Notes: generated by a model from the sequence alone, not told the origin. Positions 45,783-55,727 are shown, numbered from the stretch's first letter. The stretch is DNA of 64,000 nucleotides from an uncultured Fenollaria sp. (GCF_946221515.1 NZ_CAMJVK010000001.1:18285-82284), one strand, 5' to 3'. Numbers and translations are program-made.

Positions 45783-47762
45783 CTATTTTTCTATAAGTTT
45801 AATTACTTCTTCTTCAACGTGTTCCTTTGTAATGCCGTATTTTTCGAATAATACTTTTCCTGGCGCAGATGAACCGAATCTATCAATACCAATCGCAGTA
45901 CCTTCTAAGCCGACAAACTTGCCCCACGGCATAGTTGAAAGTGCTTCTACTGATACTCTTCTCTTAACATTTGATGGAAGTATCTTTTCGATGTATTCTT
46001 TGTCTTGATTTAAGAATATCTCTTGTGATGGCATACTAACAACTCTTATCGATTTGCCTTTTGCTTCTAAATCCTTAGCTGCTTCTATTGACAAAGCTAC
46101 TTCTGATCCTGTAGCTATGATTATAGCGTCGATTGCATCCTTTGCTTCTTTATGAACAATGTATCCGCCCTTTAAAGCTTCTTCAGATGAATTATCAAGC
46201 AGTTTTAGACCTTGTCTTGATAGTATCAAGCATGTTGGTGTTTCTTTGCTCATGAGTGCGCTTTGCCAAGCGTAAATTACTTCTCTTGAGTCAGCAGGTC
46301 TAATTACGTTTATATTTGGTATGCTTCTAAGCATAGCTAAGTGCTCTATAGGTTGATGAGTTGGTCCGTCTTCGCCAACGCCGATGCTATCGTGAGTTAA
46401 TATATATATCGCAGGTAAATTCATTAGTGATGCTAGTCTTATTGATGGCTTCATATAGTCTGAGAAAACTAAGAATGTTGCCGCATATGATCTTAGACCA
46501 CCGTGTAATAAGATACCATTGCAAATAGCTGCCATTGCATGTTCCCTAACGCCAAAGTGAATGTTTCTTCCTTCTGGGCATTCGCTTGAGAAGTACTTTT
46601 CATCATTCATCACTGATTTGTTTGATGGACCTAAGTCTGCTGAACCACCAATTATATTTTCTAATACAGGGCTAACTTTGTTAAGAACTTTGCCTGATGA
46701 GGCTCTTGATGCATCGTCTTTAAGCTCTATATCAGTACAAGCTTTTAGTACTTCTTCACTTACTTCTTTATCATAGAAACTCATAAGCTTGTCATAATCA
46801 GCTTTGTACTTTGCTTTATAAGCTTCTAATTGCTTGTACCAATCTTCTTCATGTTTATCAAGCTCTTCGCACTTTTCTTTCATATAATCAAGAACGTCTT
46901 GGCTCACATTAAAGCCTTCTTCTTCATATTGAAGATTCTTTCTAAGTGCTGCAAGTGATTCTGCTCCTAGAGGTGCGCCATGAGCACCCGCAGTACCTTC
47001 CTTGCCAGTTGCGCCATAACCTATCTTAGTCTTGATTTCGATTAGTGTTGGCTTGTCACTGCTCTTCTTTGCTTCAGCTATAGCCTTTGATATGGCCTCG
47101 ATATCATTACCATCTTCAACGTATAAAGTGTTCCAGCCAAGTGCTTCATATCTTGCTCTGACATTTTCAGTGAAAGCTACTTCTGTATCTCCTTCTATGG
47201 TAATGTTGTTTGAGTCATATAGAACAACTAATTTATTTAACTTAAGTGTTCCTGCTAAGGATGATGCTTCGTTTGAGATACCTTCTTGAAGACAGCCATC
47301 GCCGCAAAGTATATAGGTCATGTGGTCAATAAGCTTATTGTCATCTTTGTTAAATAATGCTGCTAAATGCCTTTCAGCAATCGCCATACCAACACCCATA
47401 GCAATACCTTGGCCAAGTGGTCCAGTGCTTGCTTCAACGCCTTTTGTGTGCATGTACTCAGGGTGACCTGGTGTAAGCGAGTCAAATTGTCTGAAATTTT
47501 CTAAGTCTTCGATCTTCAAGCCATAGCCATATAAATTAAGTAGTGAGTATAAAAGCATTGATCCATGTCCTGCAGATAAGATAAATCTGTCTCTGTTTAT
47601 CCAATCGGGATTCTTTGGATTATGTTTTAAGTGCTCATTAAATAATGTAAATGCTGCTGGCGCTGCTCCTAGTGGCAAGCCAGGGTGGCCTGAATTTGCC
47701 TTCTCTATCGCCTCAGCTGATAGAACTCTAATTGTGTTTATCACCTTTTGTTTAACGTCCAT
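45783..47762 (-). CDS. tkt: Transketolase
   Basis: 659 residues, typical. Thiamine-diphosphate motif GDGCLQEGISNEASSLAGTLKLNKL (the GDG...N part near 153-180), active-site histidines in SGHPGLPLGAAP, HGSML and GPLGQGIAMGVG, and the Pyr-domain signature GVREHAMAAICNG. It exchanges two-carbon units between sugar phosphates in the non-oxidative pentose phosphate pathway. It starts nine bases after the tagA-like gene, so it is probably the last gene of the surface-polymer transcript. Confidence 0.97.
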   Translation of the reverse strand: MDVKQKVINTIRVLSAEAIEKANSGHPGLPLGAAPAAFTLFNEHLKHNPKNPDWINRDRFILSAGHGSMLLYSLLNLYGYGLKIEDLENFRQFDSLTPGHPEYMHTKGVEASTGPLGQGIAMGVGMAIAERHLAALFNKDDNKLIDHMTYILCGDGCLQEGISNEASSLAGTLKLNKLVVLYDSNNITIEGDTEVAFTENVRARYEALGWNTLYVEDGNDIEAISKAIAEAKKSSDKPTLIEIKTKIGYGATGKEGTAGAHGAPLGAESLAALRKNLQYEEEGFNVSQDVLDYMKEKCEELDKHEEDWYKQLEAYKAKYKADYDKLMSFYDKEVSEEVLKACTDIELKDDASRASSGKVLNKVSPVLENIIGGSADLGPSNKSVMNDEKYFSSECPEGRNIHFGVREHAMAAICNGILLHGGLRSYAATFLVFSDYMKPSIRLASLMNLPAIYILTHDSIGVGEDGPTHQPIEHLAMLRSIPNINVIRPADSREVIYAWQSALMSKETPTCLILSRQGLKLLDNSSEEALKGGYIVHKEAKDAIDAIIIATGSEVALSIEAAKDLEAKGKSIRVVSMPSQEIFLNQDKEYIEKILPSNVKRRVSVEALSTMPWGKFVGLEGTAIGIDRFGSSAPGKVLFEKYGITKEHVEEEVIKLIEK

Positions 47763-47771
47763 ATTAACCTC

Positions 47772-48542
47772 CTATTTTTCTTTATCTATATACTCTACTG
47801 CGTTTTTTGTAAATATTATCTTCATTAAAAATTTTGGTATATCTAATTGTCTTTTAAATCGTTTTGGCTCTTTGATTAACCTATATAGCCACTCCATCCC
47901 TATCTTTCTTATAAAAGCTGGCGCTATCTTGACATTGCCTGCCAATACATCTATGACACCGCCATTAGCAATAGCTAGTTTGCTCTTTAACTTATCTTTA
48001 TTATAATAGATAAATTTTTCTTGGTAGCCAGCTCCCATACCTACGAAGATGGCGTCTGCCTTTGAATCATTTATCTTTTGTATTAAAGCTTCTTCTTCAT
48101 CAGATGAAGCGTGACCGTTATGGCTACCATTGAAATATCCGTTATTGTAGCCTGCTATGACAATGTTTGGATAATCATGATTGATTCTTTCAATAGCTTT
48201 TTCAGCTATGCCAGGCTTAGCACCTAATAAGAATAGTGAGAGGCCTTTCTCATTCATTAGCTCTAAGATTTTAATCGATGTGTCGTAGCCGGTTACTCTT
48301 GATTTAAGTGGCTTCTTTTTTAGTTTTGATGCAATCATTAATCCAATTCCGTCACATAAGTTTAGTGAGGCTGAGTTAATAATTTTCTTAAACTCCTCAT
48401 CTCTTCCTGCTCTCATAACTATCTCTGGATTTGGCGTATATATATAATTTAGTTCATCGCTAGCAAAAAATCCATCTATCTTCTTCATGGCTTCGTCCAT
48501 GTCAATATTATTTATTCTAACGCCTAATATTTTAATGTCCAT
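47772..48542 (-). CDS. WecG/TagA/CpsF-family glycosyltransferase
   Basis: 256 residues from ATG, eight bases after AAGGA; it overlaps the upstream gene by 11 bases. Family hallmarks (PF03808) are YTPNPEIVMRAG, LCDGIGLMIASK, RVTGYD, FLLGAKPGIAEKA and IFVGMGAGYQEKFI with the terminal GVIDVLAGN. TagA-type enzymes add ManNAc to lipid-linked GlcNAc, the linkage unit of teichoic acid or secondary cell-wall polymers. The adjacent CsaB and ManNAc dehydrogenase fit this. Confidence 0.92.
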   Translation of the reverse strand: MDIKILGVRINNIDMDEAMKKIDGFFASDELNYIYTPNPEIVMRAGRDEEFKKIINSASLNLCDGIGLMIASKLKKKPLKSRVTGYDTSIKILELMNEKGLSLFLLGAKPGIAEKAIERINHDYPNIVIAGYNNGYFNGSHNGHASSDEEEALIQKINDSKADAIFVGMGAGYQEKFIYYNKDKLKSKLAIANGGVIDVLAGNVKIAPAFIRKIGMEWLYRLIKEPKRFKRQLDIPKFLMKIIFTKNAVEYIDKEK

Positions 48543-50721
48543 TAGCATCATCCTTTAAAAGTTCTAGCGCAAGCTTACTTGCTTCTATCGCCTTTTTCTT
48601 ATTTTCTTCGTTAATAGCACTTAAATTAGAGATGAAAGCTTCTCTATTGTCTTTAATGTACTTATATGCCTTGATCAAGTCATCATAATTAATCGCATCC
48701 ACGTCGATGTTTATGCTCTCATCAAAGTCTTTTAAAAGCGTCTCTGTCTTTGGGTCATACGAAAGACCAATGAATGGCAGGTTTTGATGTATTGCGTATA
48801 TCATGGCATGAAGCCTCATGGCCACGATAAAGTCAGCGTTCTTCATAAGACTCATAAGTATCTCTACTGGATACTTTTCATCTATAATCTTACTTGATTT
48901 TAAATTTGCCGCAATTTTTTCTGAAATAGTCGTATCTCTAGGCGTTTGCATTGGCATGAAGACGATGTTTTTGCCCTCATCAATAAGATAATTTAAAAAC
49001 TTACTTAGCTCAGATATAAGCTTTTCGTCATCTATCCACGATCTAATTGATACCAAAACTGTACCCTCATTTATATCGAATTTCTCACGAACACTTTCAT
49101 CGCTAGCCTCTTTTAAATTGAAGACTGGATCTGATAAGACTTTTATATTTGGATTATTAACGCCGATGGACTTTATAAAATCATATGAGTCCTTGTCTCT
49201 AAGCGTAATGTAGTCAACTTTATTAAGTACTCTTCGTGTGATATTTCTATTAAATCTCTTGTTTATAGGACCAACACCATTGGAGTAGACAAAAACTTTT
49301 TTCTTGTAACGCTTAGCAAGCTTCATTATTAACAAGTAGTACCAAATTGATCTTGAACTTGTCTTGTCTTGAAGTAAACTTCCGCCGCCACTTATAAGCA
49401 TATCTGATGCCTTTAAACTTTTTCTTACATCAAAGAATTTAAATCTATCAACGGCAGCTACGCCATATTCCCTCTCAGTTAAGTCCGGATCTTTTGATAA
49501 AACTTTAATATTTAGATTAGGGTCCAATGATTTAAATGACTCGATAATTGATTTAAGTATAGCATCGTCGCCCGAGTTTGAAAAGCCGAAGTAGCCCGAC
49601 ATAATTATTTTCTTTGAGACTATCTTCTTGTAAATGTCTACATGCTTCTCAGCCATCTTGATGTGAGTGAAATTATCAATTATTCTATTATAAAGATTCT
49701 CGCCAAGCTTTTTACGCTCATCATCATTATTTTTTAAATCAAGTATATGCGCTGCTAAGGCCTTGTAATCTTGCTTTTCAAATAAGCGTCCAGTCTCTCC
49801 ATCAAGTATGATCTTTGGTATACCGCCAACTTTAGATGCAACGGTCGCCTTCTTTAATGAGCCTCCCTCCATAATAACGTATGGAAATGACTCGCTCAAG
49901 CTGCATAAGACATTTATATCTATCGCATTAAGAAAGTCGTACGGATGAGTCTCATTACCTAAGAAATAAACATTTTGCTCTAAGCCTAGATCTTTTCTTA
50001 AGCTTAATAAGTGCTCTTTATCTTGACCGTCTCCTGCAATTAAGAATATGAATGATTTGTCTTTATCAAGCACTTCTCTTGCCGCTCTTAAAAATGTCTC
50101 GTGGTCTTTAACCTTATCTAGTCTTGCTAAGATGCCGACTATGAACTTATCCTTATAAGCAATATTTTTTTCTTTTAAATAGCTTTCTTTGTCCTTTATA
50201 ACTCTATCTTCTAAAAATATACCATTGTATATAGTAAATATTTTATCCTTATCAAAGCCTCTACTTACAAGCATGTCCTTAAAACTATCAGAAACTGCTA
50301 TGTAATTATCAAATCTTTTTAAGGCAAACTTGTTAAGATTGGTAAAAACTATATTCTTATAAAAATTATCTTTAAAGTCTAATAAATAATCGCTGTGAAC
50401 TGTAGTTATGAACTTGGCCTTGACTTTCTTCTTCAAAAAGTAGCTTATAAGGTTAGCTCTTGCGCCATGTGAATGAACTATCTCATAATTTTCACTCTCA
50501 ATAAGGTCCTTGAGCTTATTAACGACAGAAAAATCAAATCTGCTTCTTTGTTCAATGACCTCAACGTCTATACCGTGCTTTTTTAAGTCTTCAGCAAAAG
50601 GTCCATCGATAAAGCAAACTAATTTTATATCTACTTTGTCTTTTAAACCGCAAAGCAAATTTATGATGTGAGTCTTTGCTCCACCTGTGTCCCCGCCACT
50701 AATTAGATGAAGTACTTTCAT
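48532..50721 (-). CDS. csaB: Fusion of a GT4 glycosyltransferase and CsaB polysaccharide pyruvyl transferase
   Basis: 729 residues, ATG seven bases after AAAGGA. Residues 1-365 are a GT-B glycosyltransferase of family 4 (HLISGGDTGGAKTH, VHSHGARANL, YNGIFLED, GILARLDKVKDHETFL, E..PYVIMEGGSL). From about 370 comes a CsaB-type pyruvyl transferase (SGYFGFSNSGDDAIL, SGGGSLLQD, YSNGVGPI, MRLHAMIYAI). CsaB pyruvylates ManNAc on cell-wall polymers so that SLH-domain proteins can bind. Within the fusion, residue 371 region (IIMSGYFGF) has an ATG but no good ribosome site. Confidence 0.9.
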   Translation of the reverse strand: MKVLHLISGGDTGGAKTHIINLLCGLKDKVDIKLVCFIDGPFAEDLKKHGIDVEVIEQRSRFDFSVVNKLKDLIESENYEIVHSHGARANLISYFLKKKVKAKFITTVHSDYLLDFKDNFYKNIVFTNLNKFALKRFDNYIAVSDSFKDMLVSRGFDKDKIFTIYNGIFLEDRVIKDKESYLKEKNIAYKDKFIVGILARLDKVKDHETFLRAAREVLDKDKSFIFLIAGDGQDKEHLLSLRKDLGLEQNVYFLGNETHPYDFLNAIDINVLCSLSESFPYVIMEGGSLKKATVASKVGGIPKIILDGETGRLFEKQDYKALAAHILDLKNNDDERKKLGENLYNRIIDNFTHIKMAEKHVDIYKKIVSKKIIMSGYFGFSNSGDDAILKSIIESFKSLDPNLNIKVLSKDPDLTEREYGVAAVDRFKFFDVRKSLKASDMLISGGGSLLQDKTSSRSIWYYLLIMKLAKRYKKKVFVYSNGVGPINKRFNRNITRRVLNKVDYITLRDKDSYDFIKSIGVNNPNIKVLSDPVFNLKEASDESVREKFDINEGTVLVSIRSWIDDEKLISELSKFLNYLIDEGKNIVFMPMQTPRDTTISEKIAANLKSSKIIDEKYPVEILMSLMKNADFIVAMRLHAMIYAIHQNLPFIGLSYDPKTETLLKDFDESINIDVDAINYDDLIKAYKYIKDNREAFISNLSAINEENKKKAIEASKLALELLKDDANGH

Positions 50722-52243
50722 AATCAATTCCTTTATTTCTTAGTCCCATGATAAGCGCTGCATACATAACAAAATATATGATCATAGCTGGGAACTCAAA
50801 TATATTCTCAACAGAGTTTTGAATCAAAACGCCTAAAGCGCCACAGAATAGTCCGCATGCTAGTATCTTATTATCTAAGTTCTTTTGTGTAAAAACTACT
50901 TTTAATGTAGATATTAAAAAGCCGAGTATCATAAAGCCTATGGCACATATACCATAGTAACCTGTTTCGACTAAGGTCTTCAAGTAGTAGTTATCTAAGT
51001 AAAATGGCGATAAATCATTATTTAAAGCAACTGCTCCACCATATCTGCCTAGGCCAACGCCCCAAAACTTATGCTTTGACCAAACTTTTAAGCCAATTGT
51101 CCATCTATATATCCTGCCTCCACTAGCTGATTTAAACATGTATTCTGGTGTTAGCATGTATAATAATCTTGTTGATAGTGAGTTGCCCGATACTATAAAC
51201 AAAGAGCCAAGTATTACGAATGGCGTAAGCACACGCACATTTGTAAATAATATAAAGACGAAGATGGCTAGTGCAAAGGCAATCCACGCGCCTCTTGAGT
51301 ATGTCAATAGTAGTCCTAATAGCATGACCATTACTTCAATGAAATATATGGCCTTTGACTTTTTATTCTTTTCAATTAAAAATAAAGCTATTGCAAGTGG
51401 TATTATTAGTACAAATAGTACGCCAAGTATATTTGGCGAGCCTACTATCGAAAAGGCTCTTACCTTTATCGATTCACTTGAGTCAATCCAGTTGCCTGGC
51501 ATTTTGACTTTGAATATGAATTGATATAAGGCGTGTAAACCAAGTAAAAATCCGCCGTGCATTATAAATTTTGAAGTTGTCTTAACAATATTTTCATTTG
51601 TAAAAAATTGTACAAAGATGTAGTACCATAGAATGTGTTGGAACATAGCTCTAAAGCCTTCTATAGCTATCTTAGTGTTTGGTTGCACTACAAGTACATG
51701 TATTATACCTAGAATGAAGTATACAGCTAGCACAAAGCCAAATGAAGTGAAATTATATCTGATGCTTCCATTTGAATTCATCCTTCTCATTGCTATATAA
51801 AAAATCATGAATAAAAAGTAAAATTCATCCCAATAGTTTGCAAATGAGCTCAGTCCGGGTATTCTTCTGATTATATAGTCAGTAAATATATATGCTACAA
51901 TTACTAAGACAAAAATAAAGCCAAAGTAGTTTGCACCAGTAAGCTTAATAAAGCCCTTGTAAATGATTGACTCATGAAATGCAGTATTAAATTTGTCAAC
52001 TATGCCACGGATAAAGCTTTCTTTGTATACTTTGTTTAGCTTTTTATAAAATTTAGACATCTTTTCATCTAGTTTAGCTAATAATTTGTATAGATGACTG
52101 CCTTTTAAACTATCATTATAAGTTCTTAGTTTATATTGCGGTTTTGTGTAGTCAAATAGAAAGCTTGATCTAAGTAGAGAGAGTATATAGATGTATATTC
52201 TATAAAAAAGACTCTCTTTAAACAGTTTTTCCATCTTAATCAA
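50699..52243 (-). CDS. O-antigen ligase/polymerase family membrane protein
   Basis: 514 residues. A long charged N-terminal segment (about 1-100) precedes about ten membrane helices. The Wzy/WaaL-type region has NILGVLFVLIIPLAIALFLIE, LLLTYSRGAW and the loop GVGLGRYGG with an extracellular segment before it. Members ligate or polymerise lipid-linked glycans outside the membrane. The TTG start has AGGA upstream; ATG 52234 is an alternative. It overlaps both neighbours, supporting an export or ligation role in the polymer pathway. Confidence 0.8.
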   Translation of the reverse strand: MIKMEKLFKESLFYRIYIYILSLLRSSFLFDYTKPQYKLRTYNDSLKGSHLYKLLAKLDEKMSKFYKKLNKVYKESFIRGIVDKFNTAFHESIIYKGFIKLTGANYFGFIFVLVIVAYIFTDYIIRRIPGLSSFANYWDEFYFLFMIFYIAMRRMNSNGSIRYNFTSFGFVLAVYFILGIIHVLVVQPNTKIAIEGFRAMFQHILWYYIFVQFFTNENIVKTTSKFIMHGGFLLGLHALYQFIFKVKMPGNWIDSSESIKVRAFSIVGSPNILGVLFVLIIPLAIALFLIEKNKKSKAIYFIEVMVMLLGLLLTYSRGAWIAFALAIFVFILFTNVRVLTPFVILGSLFIVSGNSLSTRLLYMLTPEYMFKSASGGRIYRWTIGLKVWSKHKFWGVGLGRYGGAVALNNDLSPFYLDNYYLKTLVETGYYGICAIGFMILGFLISTLKVVFTQKNLDNKILACGLFCGALGVLIQNSVENIFEFPAMIIYFVMYAALIMGLRNKGIDYESTSSN

Positions 52244-52730
52244 CTTTCTTCCTATCAGCTATAAGCGCACTAAGTCTATAATTATCAGACTCTAAAAATA
52301 TTGTAGAGCCAAGTCTTAGCTCTTGCTTGCCAAACTTAAGCGAGTTATTTACATGTGAAAAATCGCCTTCTATAGTAACTATAGTCTTTTCCTTAAGTGG
52401 ATCAATAGCTTTTATTACTTCACCATTGTCATCAACTGTATTTACATAGAAGTCTTCTCTTTTAATATCTTTAACGAAGATATCGAAGTGATTTTTCATT
52501 TCGCCTAGTTGATCGCCTACTCTTATACAATCTGTATTGCCTTTATCTTCATATAAATATAGTGTAGCCTCATACTTTTCAGTTGTTTTGCCTAAAGTTA
52601 TATCGGCTACATCTTTTCTCATTAGTTTTAGTGAAGCAAAGAAAACTAAGGCTATTACAATCAATACTGCAAGTATATCTAATAAACTTATTTTGCCAAA
52701 TAATCTTAATTTATTATCTATTATTTTCAT
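52236..52730 (-). CDS. DUF4330-like single-pass membrane protein (second copy)
   Basis: 164 residues. One membrane helix at about 15-35 (ISLLDILAVLIVIALVFFASLKL) is followed by an extracytoplasmic beta-rich domain. The end part (VTIEGDFSHVNNSLKFGKQELRLGSTIFL, in segments VTIEGDF and FGKQELRLGS) aligns with the same part of the adjacent upstream protein, so the two are diverged paralogues. The family (DUF4330) has no known function. It overlaps the upstream paralogue and the ligase-like gene. Confidence 0.72.
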   Translation of the reverse strand: MKIIDNKLRLFGKISLLDILAVLIVIALVFFASLKLMRKDVADITLGKTTEKYEATLYLYEDKGNTDCIRVGDQLGEMKNHFDIFVKDIKREDFYVNTVDDNGEVIKAIDPLKEKTIVTIEGDFSHVNNSLKFGKQELRLGSTIFLESDNYRLSALIADRKKVD

Positions 52731-53196
52731 CTACTTCCTCCACATTAGTTATATAGCCAAGATATGCGTGATCCTTTGTCTTAACGTACATATCAACGCC
52801 TGCTTTTATCTCTTGTCCTCCTAAAGACATGTAAGGACCAGTATAGTTGACATTTGCCTTGATCTTAACTATAGGGTTAACAAATTCTGCATCATCAACT
52901 ACAACGATTTCACCGTTAGTCTTTACTAGTTCATTCTTTTTAGCTTGTATATCAACGCTTATTATTTCGCCGTCTTGAAATGTTTCTTGCGCAAATAATT
53001 TATCTCCAGGCTTCAAATCCTTGATAGCGTCTCTTGTAATGTCATCTTTAGCTTCTGCTGTGATGATGACTGTTCTTTTTTCTTCTTTACCTATGTTTGA
53101 CTTAATATTTTTTCTGTTAACAAGTAAAAATATTAGCACTAAGAAGATTAATATAATAAATATATCGAAAATATTTATCTTAAATTTCTTCTTCAT
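52714..53196 (-). CDS. DUF4330-like single-pass membrane protein (first copy)
   Basis: 160 residues. The membrane helix is at about 8-27 (INIFDIFIILIFLVLIFLLV) with a positively charged N terminus, then a predicted outside domain with DLKPGDKLFAQ, VVVDDAEFVNPIVKIKA and GPYMSLGGQEIKAG. The GGQEIKAG segment matches FGKQELRLG in the next protein. The starts and stops of the neighbouring genes abut or overlap (17 bases with the second copy), so the pair is co-translated within the polymer cluster. Function unknown. Confidence 0.7.
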   Translation of the reverse strand: MKKKFKINIFDIFIILIFLVLIFLLVNRKNIKSNIGKEEKRTVIITAEAKDDITRDAIKDLKPGDKLFAQETFQDGEIISVDIQAKKNELVKTNGEIVVVDDAEFVNPIVKIKANVNYTGPYMSLGGQEIKAGVDMYVKTKDHAYLGYITNVEEVDENNR

Positions 53197-54444
53197 TTAT
53201 TCCTCCAAAATTTTGTTTATAATATTGTTTAGCTCTTCAGCTTGTGCTTGTCTTGAATATTTTTTTATTAGCTCTTTATCTCCATAATAATTATTCTCGC
53301 TCTTATAGTTTTCGTATAGCCTCATTATAGCGTTTTTGATCTCTCTAGTCTCTCCAGGTTCTGCAACAAGGCCAGTCTTTGTCTCTTCTATAAGCTCACC
53401 TGCTGCTCCATGCTTAGGCACTATAGCTAAAATGTTTTTATATGCTCTTAGATATTCAAAAACTTTTCCAGTGTAGAAGTTCTCAGAGCCCTTACCCTTA
53501 CCAATAAGAAGCAATAGCACATCCGCTTCAAGTAGCTTTCTTATTGACTCTTCATGAGCTAGATAAGATAGATAATTAATTTCTTTTTCAAAATTATATG
53601 TTTTTTTATACTCTTCTATTTGAGATTCTTTTACATTGCCTGCAATATTTATCCTAATCTCATTCTTATCGATTTTACCTTCATCTACTAGCTCTTTTAA
53701 TGCTGATAAAAATTCATGCAAATTCCTTCTGCCATATAGAGCACCTGTATGAATAAAAGTGAATTTATCACTTTCTTCTTTAGGATATATGCCTAAAAAG
53801 TCTTCTTCGTCGTAACCGTTCGGTATATAAATAGATTTGCCCTTAAGCTCAGGTAAATCTGCTATGAAGTTATCGAGCATAAATCTAGTGTTTGTAATAA
53901 AGTAATCGCACTTAGAATTTATTTTAAGCTCAGTCTTTTTAGATGCTTTAATCTTCATTCTTGATGAAAAGCTATCTAAGTGGAATGGATTATTCGTCCA
54001 TTCGTCTCTATAATCGACTATCCACTTCATCTTTGGAAATTTTTCTTTTAAGTATAAGCCAAATAGATGAGCAGAATATGGATAGCTTGTAGTGTATATC
54101 ACATCTGGATTGAATTCTAAGGCTATCTTTTCTATCTCTTTTTTGTTAAATTTATACCAAAAAACTTCTGCATCAGGAAGAGCAAAGAACTTAGCATAGA
54201 CCTTCTTAAATAGACCGCTATTGTTTATATCATGGGCCTTAAGTCTAATAACTTTAACGTTTTCTGGAACGTCCTTTAATAAGCTATCGTCCTTTAAATC
54301 TTTACTAGCATCCTTTGATACAACCAAAACTTCATTGCCAAGCCTTGATAGGTATTTTACAAATTTTAAACTTCTTTGCACACCACTTCCACCTATTGGC
54401 GGGAATTGATTTGCAATAAATAATATCTTACTCAAGTTCTCCAC
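53197..54444 (-). CDS. Glycosyltransferase family 4 protein
   Basis: 415 residues. GT-B fold: the N-terminal acceptor domain begins ILFIANQFPPIGGSGVQRSL, the middle has VIYTTSYPYSAHLFG, and the donor domain has YIPNGYDEEDF, FIHTGALYGRRN, INIAGNV and FYTGKVFEYLRA. The conserved E/K positions of GT4 enzymes are in GKVFEYLRAY. Sugar specificity cannot be read. GTG start within the end of the dehydrogenase gene; TTG 54435 is an alternative. Confidence 0.88.
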   Translation of the reverse strand: MENLSKILFIANQFPPIGGSGVQRSLKFVKYLSRLGNEVLVVSKDASKDLKDDSLLKDVPENVKVIRLKAHDINNSGLFKKVYAKFFALPDAEVFWYKFNKKEIEKIALEFNPDVIYTTSYPYSAHLFGLYLKEKFPKMKWIVDYRDEWTNNPFHLDSFSSRMKIKASKKTELKINSKCDYFITNTRFMLDNFIADLPELKGKSIYIPNGYDEEDFLGIYPKEESDKFTFIHTGALYGRRNLHEFLSALKELVDEGKIDKNEIRINIAGNVKESQIEEYKKTYNFEKEINYLSYLAHEESIRKLLEADVLLLLIGKGKGSENFYTGKVFEYLRAYKNILAIVPKHGAAGELIEETKTGLVAEPGETREIKNAIMRLYENYKSENNYYGDKELIKKYSRQAQAEELNNIINKILEE

Positions 54445-55696
54445 TACCTAATAAATAATAATTAAAGCCTAAAGCTTCTACTTTTTCTCTATCAATATAG
54501 TTTCTTGTGTCAAAAATATTCTTTTTATTCATAATTTTACCTATTTCTTTGTAGTCAAGGAAACAGAATTGTCCATGATTTACTCCTAAAACTAATAAAT
54601 CTGCGCCTTTAACTACTTGGCGTATATCATCATAAAGTTCATTAAATTCAAGAATTTGATCATTCTTAAATGGATCGTAAACTGCTACATTGTAATCATC
54701 TTTCAATAAAGCAATAAGATGAGTTATTGGGCTTTCTCTAAAGTCATCAATATTTGGCTTAAATGAAGAGCCAAGTATAGCTATCTTAGAGCCTTTTTCT
54801 ACAATCTTTTTTATCTTATCCGCAGTAAACTTAGGCATAGAGTCATTTATATCTCTAGCTTGATGAATTAACTTAGAATTTTCTTTATCAGCTGTTACTA
54901 AGAACCATGGGTCTACGGATATGCAGTGTCCGCCAACACCTGGTCCTGGTGTATGAACATTTACTCTTGGGTGTTTATTAGCTAATTCAATTAGTTCCCA
55001 TACATTGACCCCTAGTGTGTCACAAATCTTAAGCATTTCATTTGCTAAAGCTATGTTAACGTCTCTGAATGTGTTTTCTAGTAGCTTACATACTTCAGCT
55101 GTTGTTGCGTCTGTTGTAAATACTTCTGCATCAACAAAAGTTTTGTACACATCTCTAACTATTTCGGCAGATTTTGTATCTACTCCACCTACTACTCTAT
55201 GATTATTTTTTAGCTCATACAAAATATTTCCCGGAATAACTCTTTCAGGACTATGAGCTAAATATATGTCTTCTGAAACTTTTAAGCCAGACTTTTCAAG
55301 TATAGGCTTAACAACATCTTCAGTTGTGCGTGGTGGAGATGTTGATTCCAATACAACAGTATCACCTTTTTTAATAACTTTTAAAATGTCGTGGCAAGCA
55401 TCCTTAATGTACTTTAAGTCGCAGCTCTTGTCATCATTAAATGGTGTTCCAACGCATATTATATACATATCAGCTTCATGAATTTTGCTTGAAACCTCTA
55501 TCCTTCCTTCTTTAAGAGCTTTGTCTAAAACTTCTTTAAGTCCTGGCTCATCTATCTCTAAAGTTCCATTCTTAATCTTTTCAATTTTTTCCTTCACTGG
55601 ATCATATCCAAAAACCTTGAAATGATCACTTAGTATTGTGGCTGTTGGTAAGCCAATATATCCTAATCCTAATACGGAAATGCTTTTAATACTCAT
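54428..55696 (-). CDS. wecC: Nucleotide-sugar dehydrogenase, probably UDP-N-acetyl-D-mannosamine dehydrogenase
   Basis: 422 residues. NAD-binding GLGYIGLPTA at about 10-19, ESTSPPRTTE and HSPERVIPG loops, LLENTFRDVNIALANE with the conserved lysine region, and the catalytic cysteine in GPGVGGHCISVDPWFL. The SPERVIPG and PRTTE motifs favour the WecC (UDP-ManNAc to UDP-ManNAcA) branch over UDP-glucose dehydrogenase, but specificity is inferred. The epimerase WecB is not in the window. First polysaccharide gene after mazF, only 31 bases downstream. Confidence 0.88.
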   Translation of the reverse strand: MSIKSISVLGLGYIGLPTATILSDHFKVFGYDPVKEKIEKIKNGTLEIDEPGLKEVLDKALKEGRIEVSSKIHEADMYIICVGTPFNDDKSCDLKYIKDACHDILKVIKKGDTVVLESTSPPRTTEDVVKPILEKSGLKVSEDIYLAHSPERVIPGNILYELKNNHRVVGGVDTKSAEIVRDVYKTFVDAEVFTTDATTAEVCKLLENTFRDVNIALANEMLKICDTLGVNVWELIELANKHPRVNVHTPGPGVGGHCISVDPWFLVTADKENSKLIHQARDINDSMPKFTADKIKKIVEKGSKIAILGSSFKPNIDDFRESPITHLIALLKDDYNVAVYDPFKNDQILEFNELYDDIRQVVKGADLLVLGVNHGQFCFLDYKEIGKIMNKKNIFDTRNYIDREKVEALGFNYYLLGSGELE

Positions 55697-55727
55697 TATT
55701 TCCTCCTAAATTTTCTATATGTAAAAA

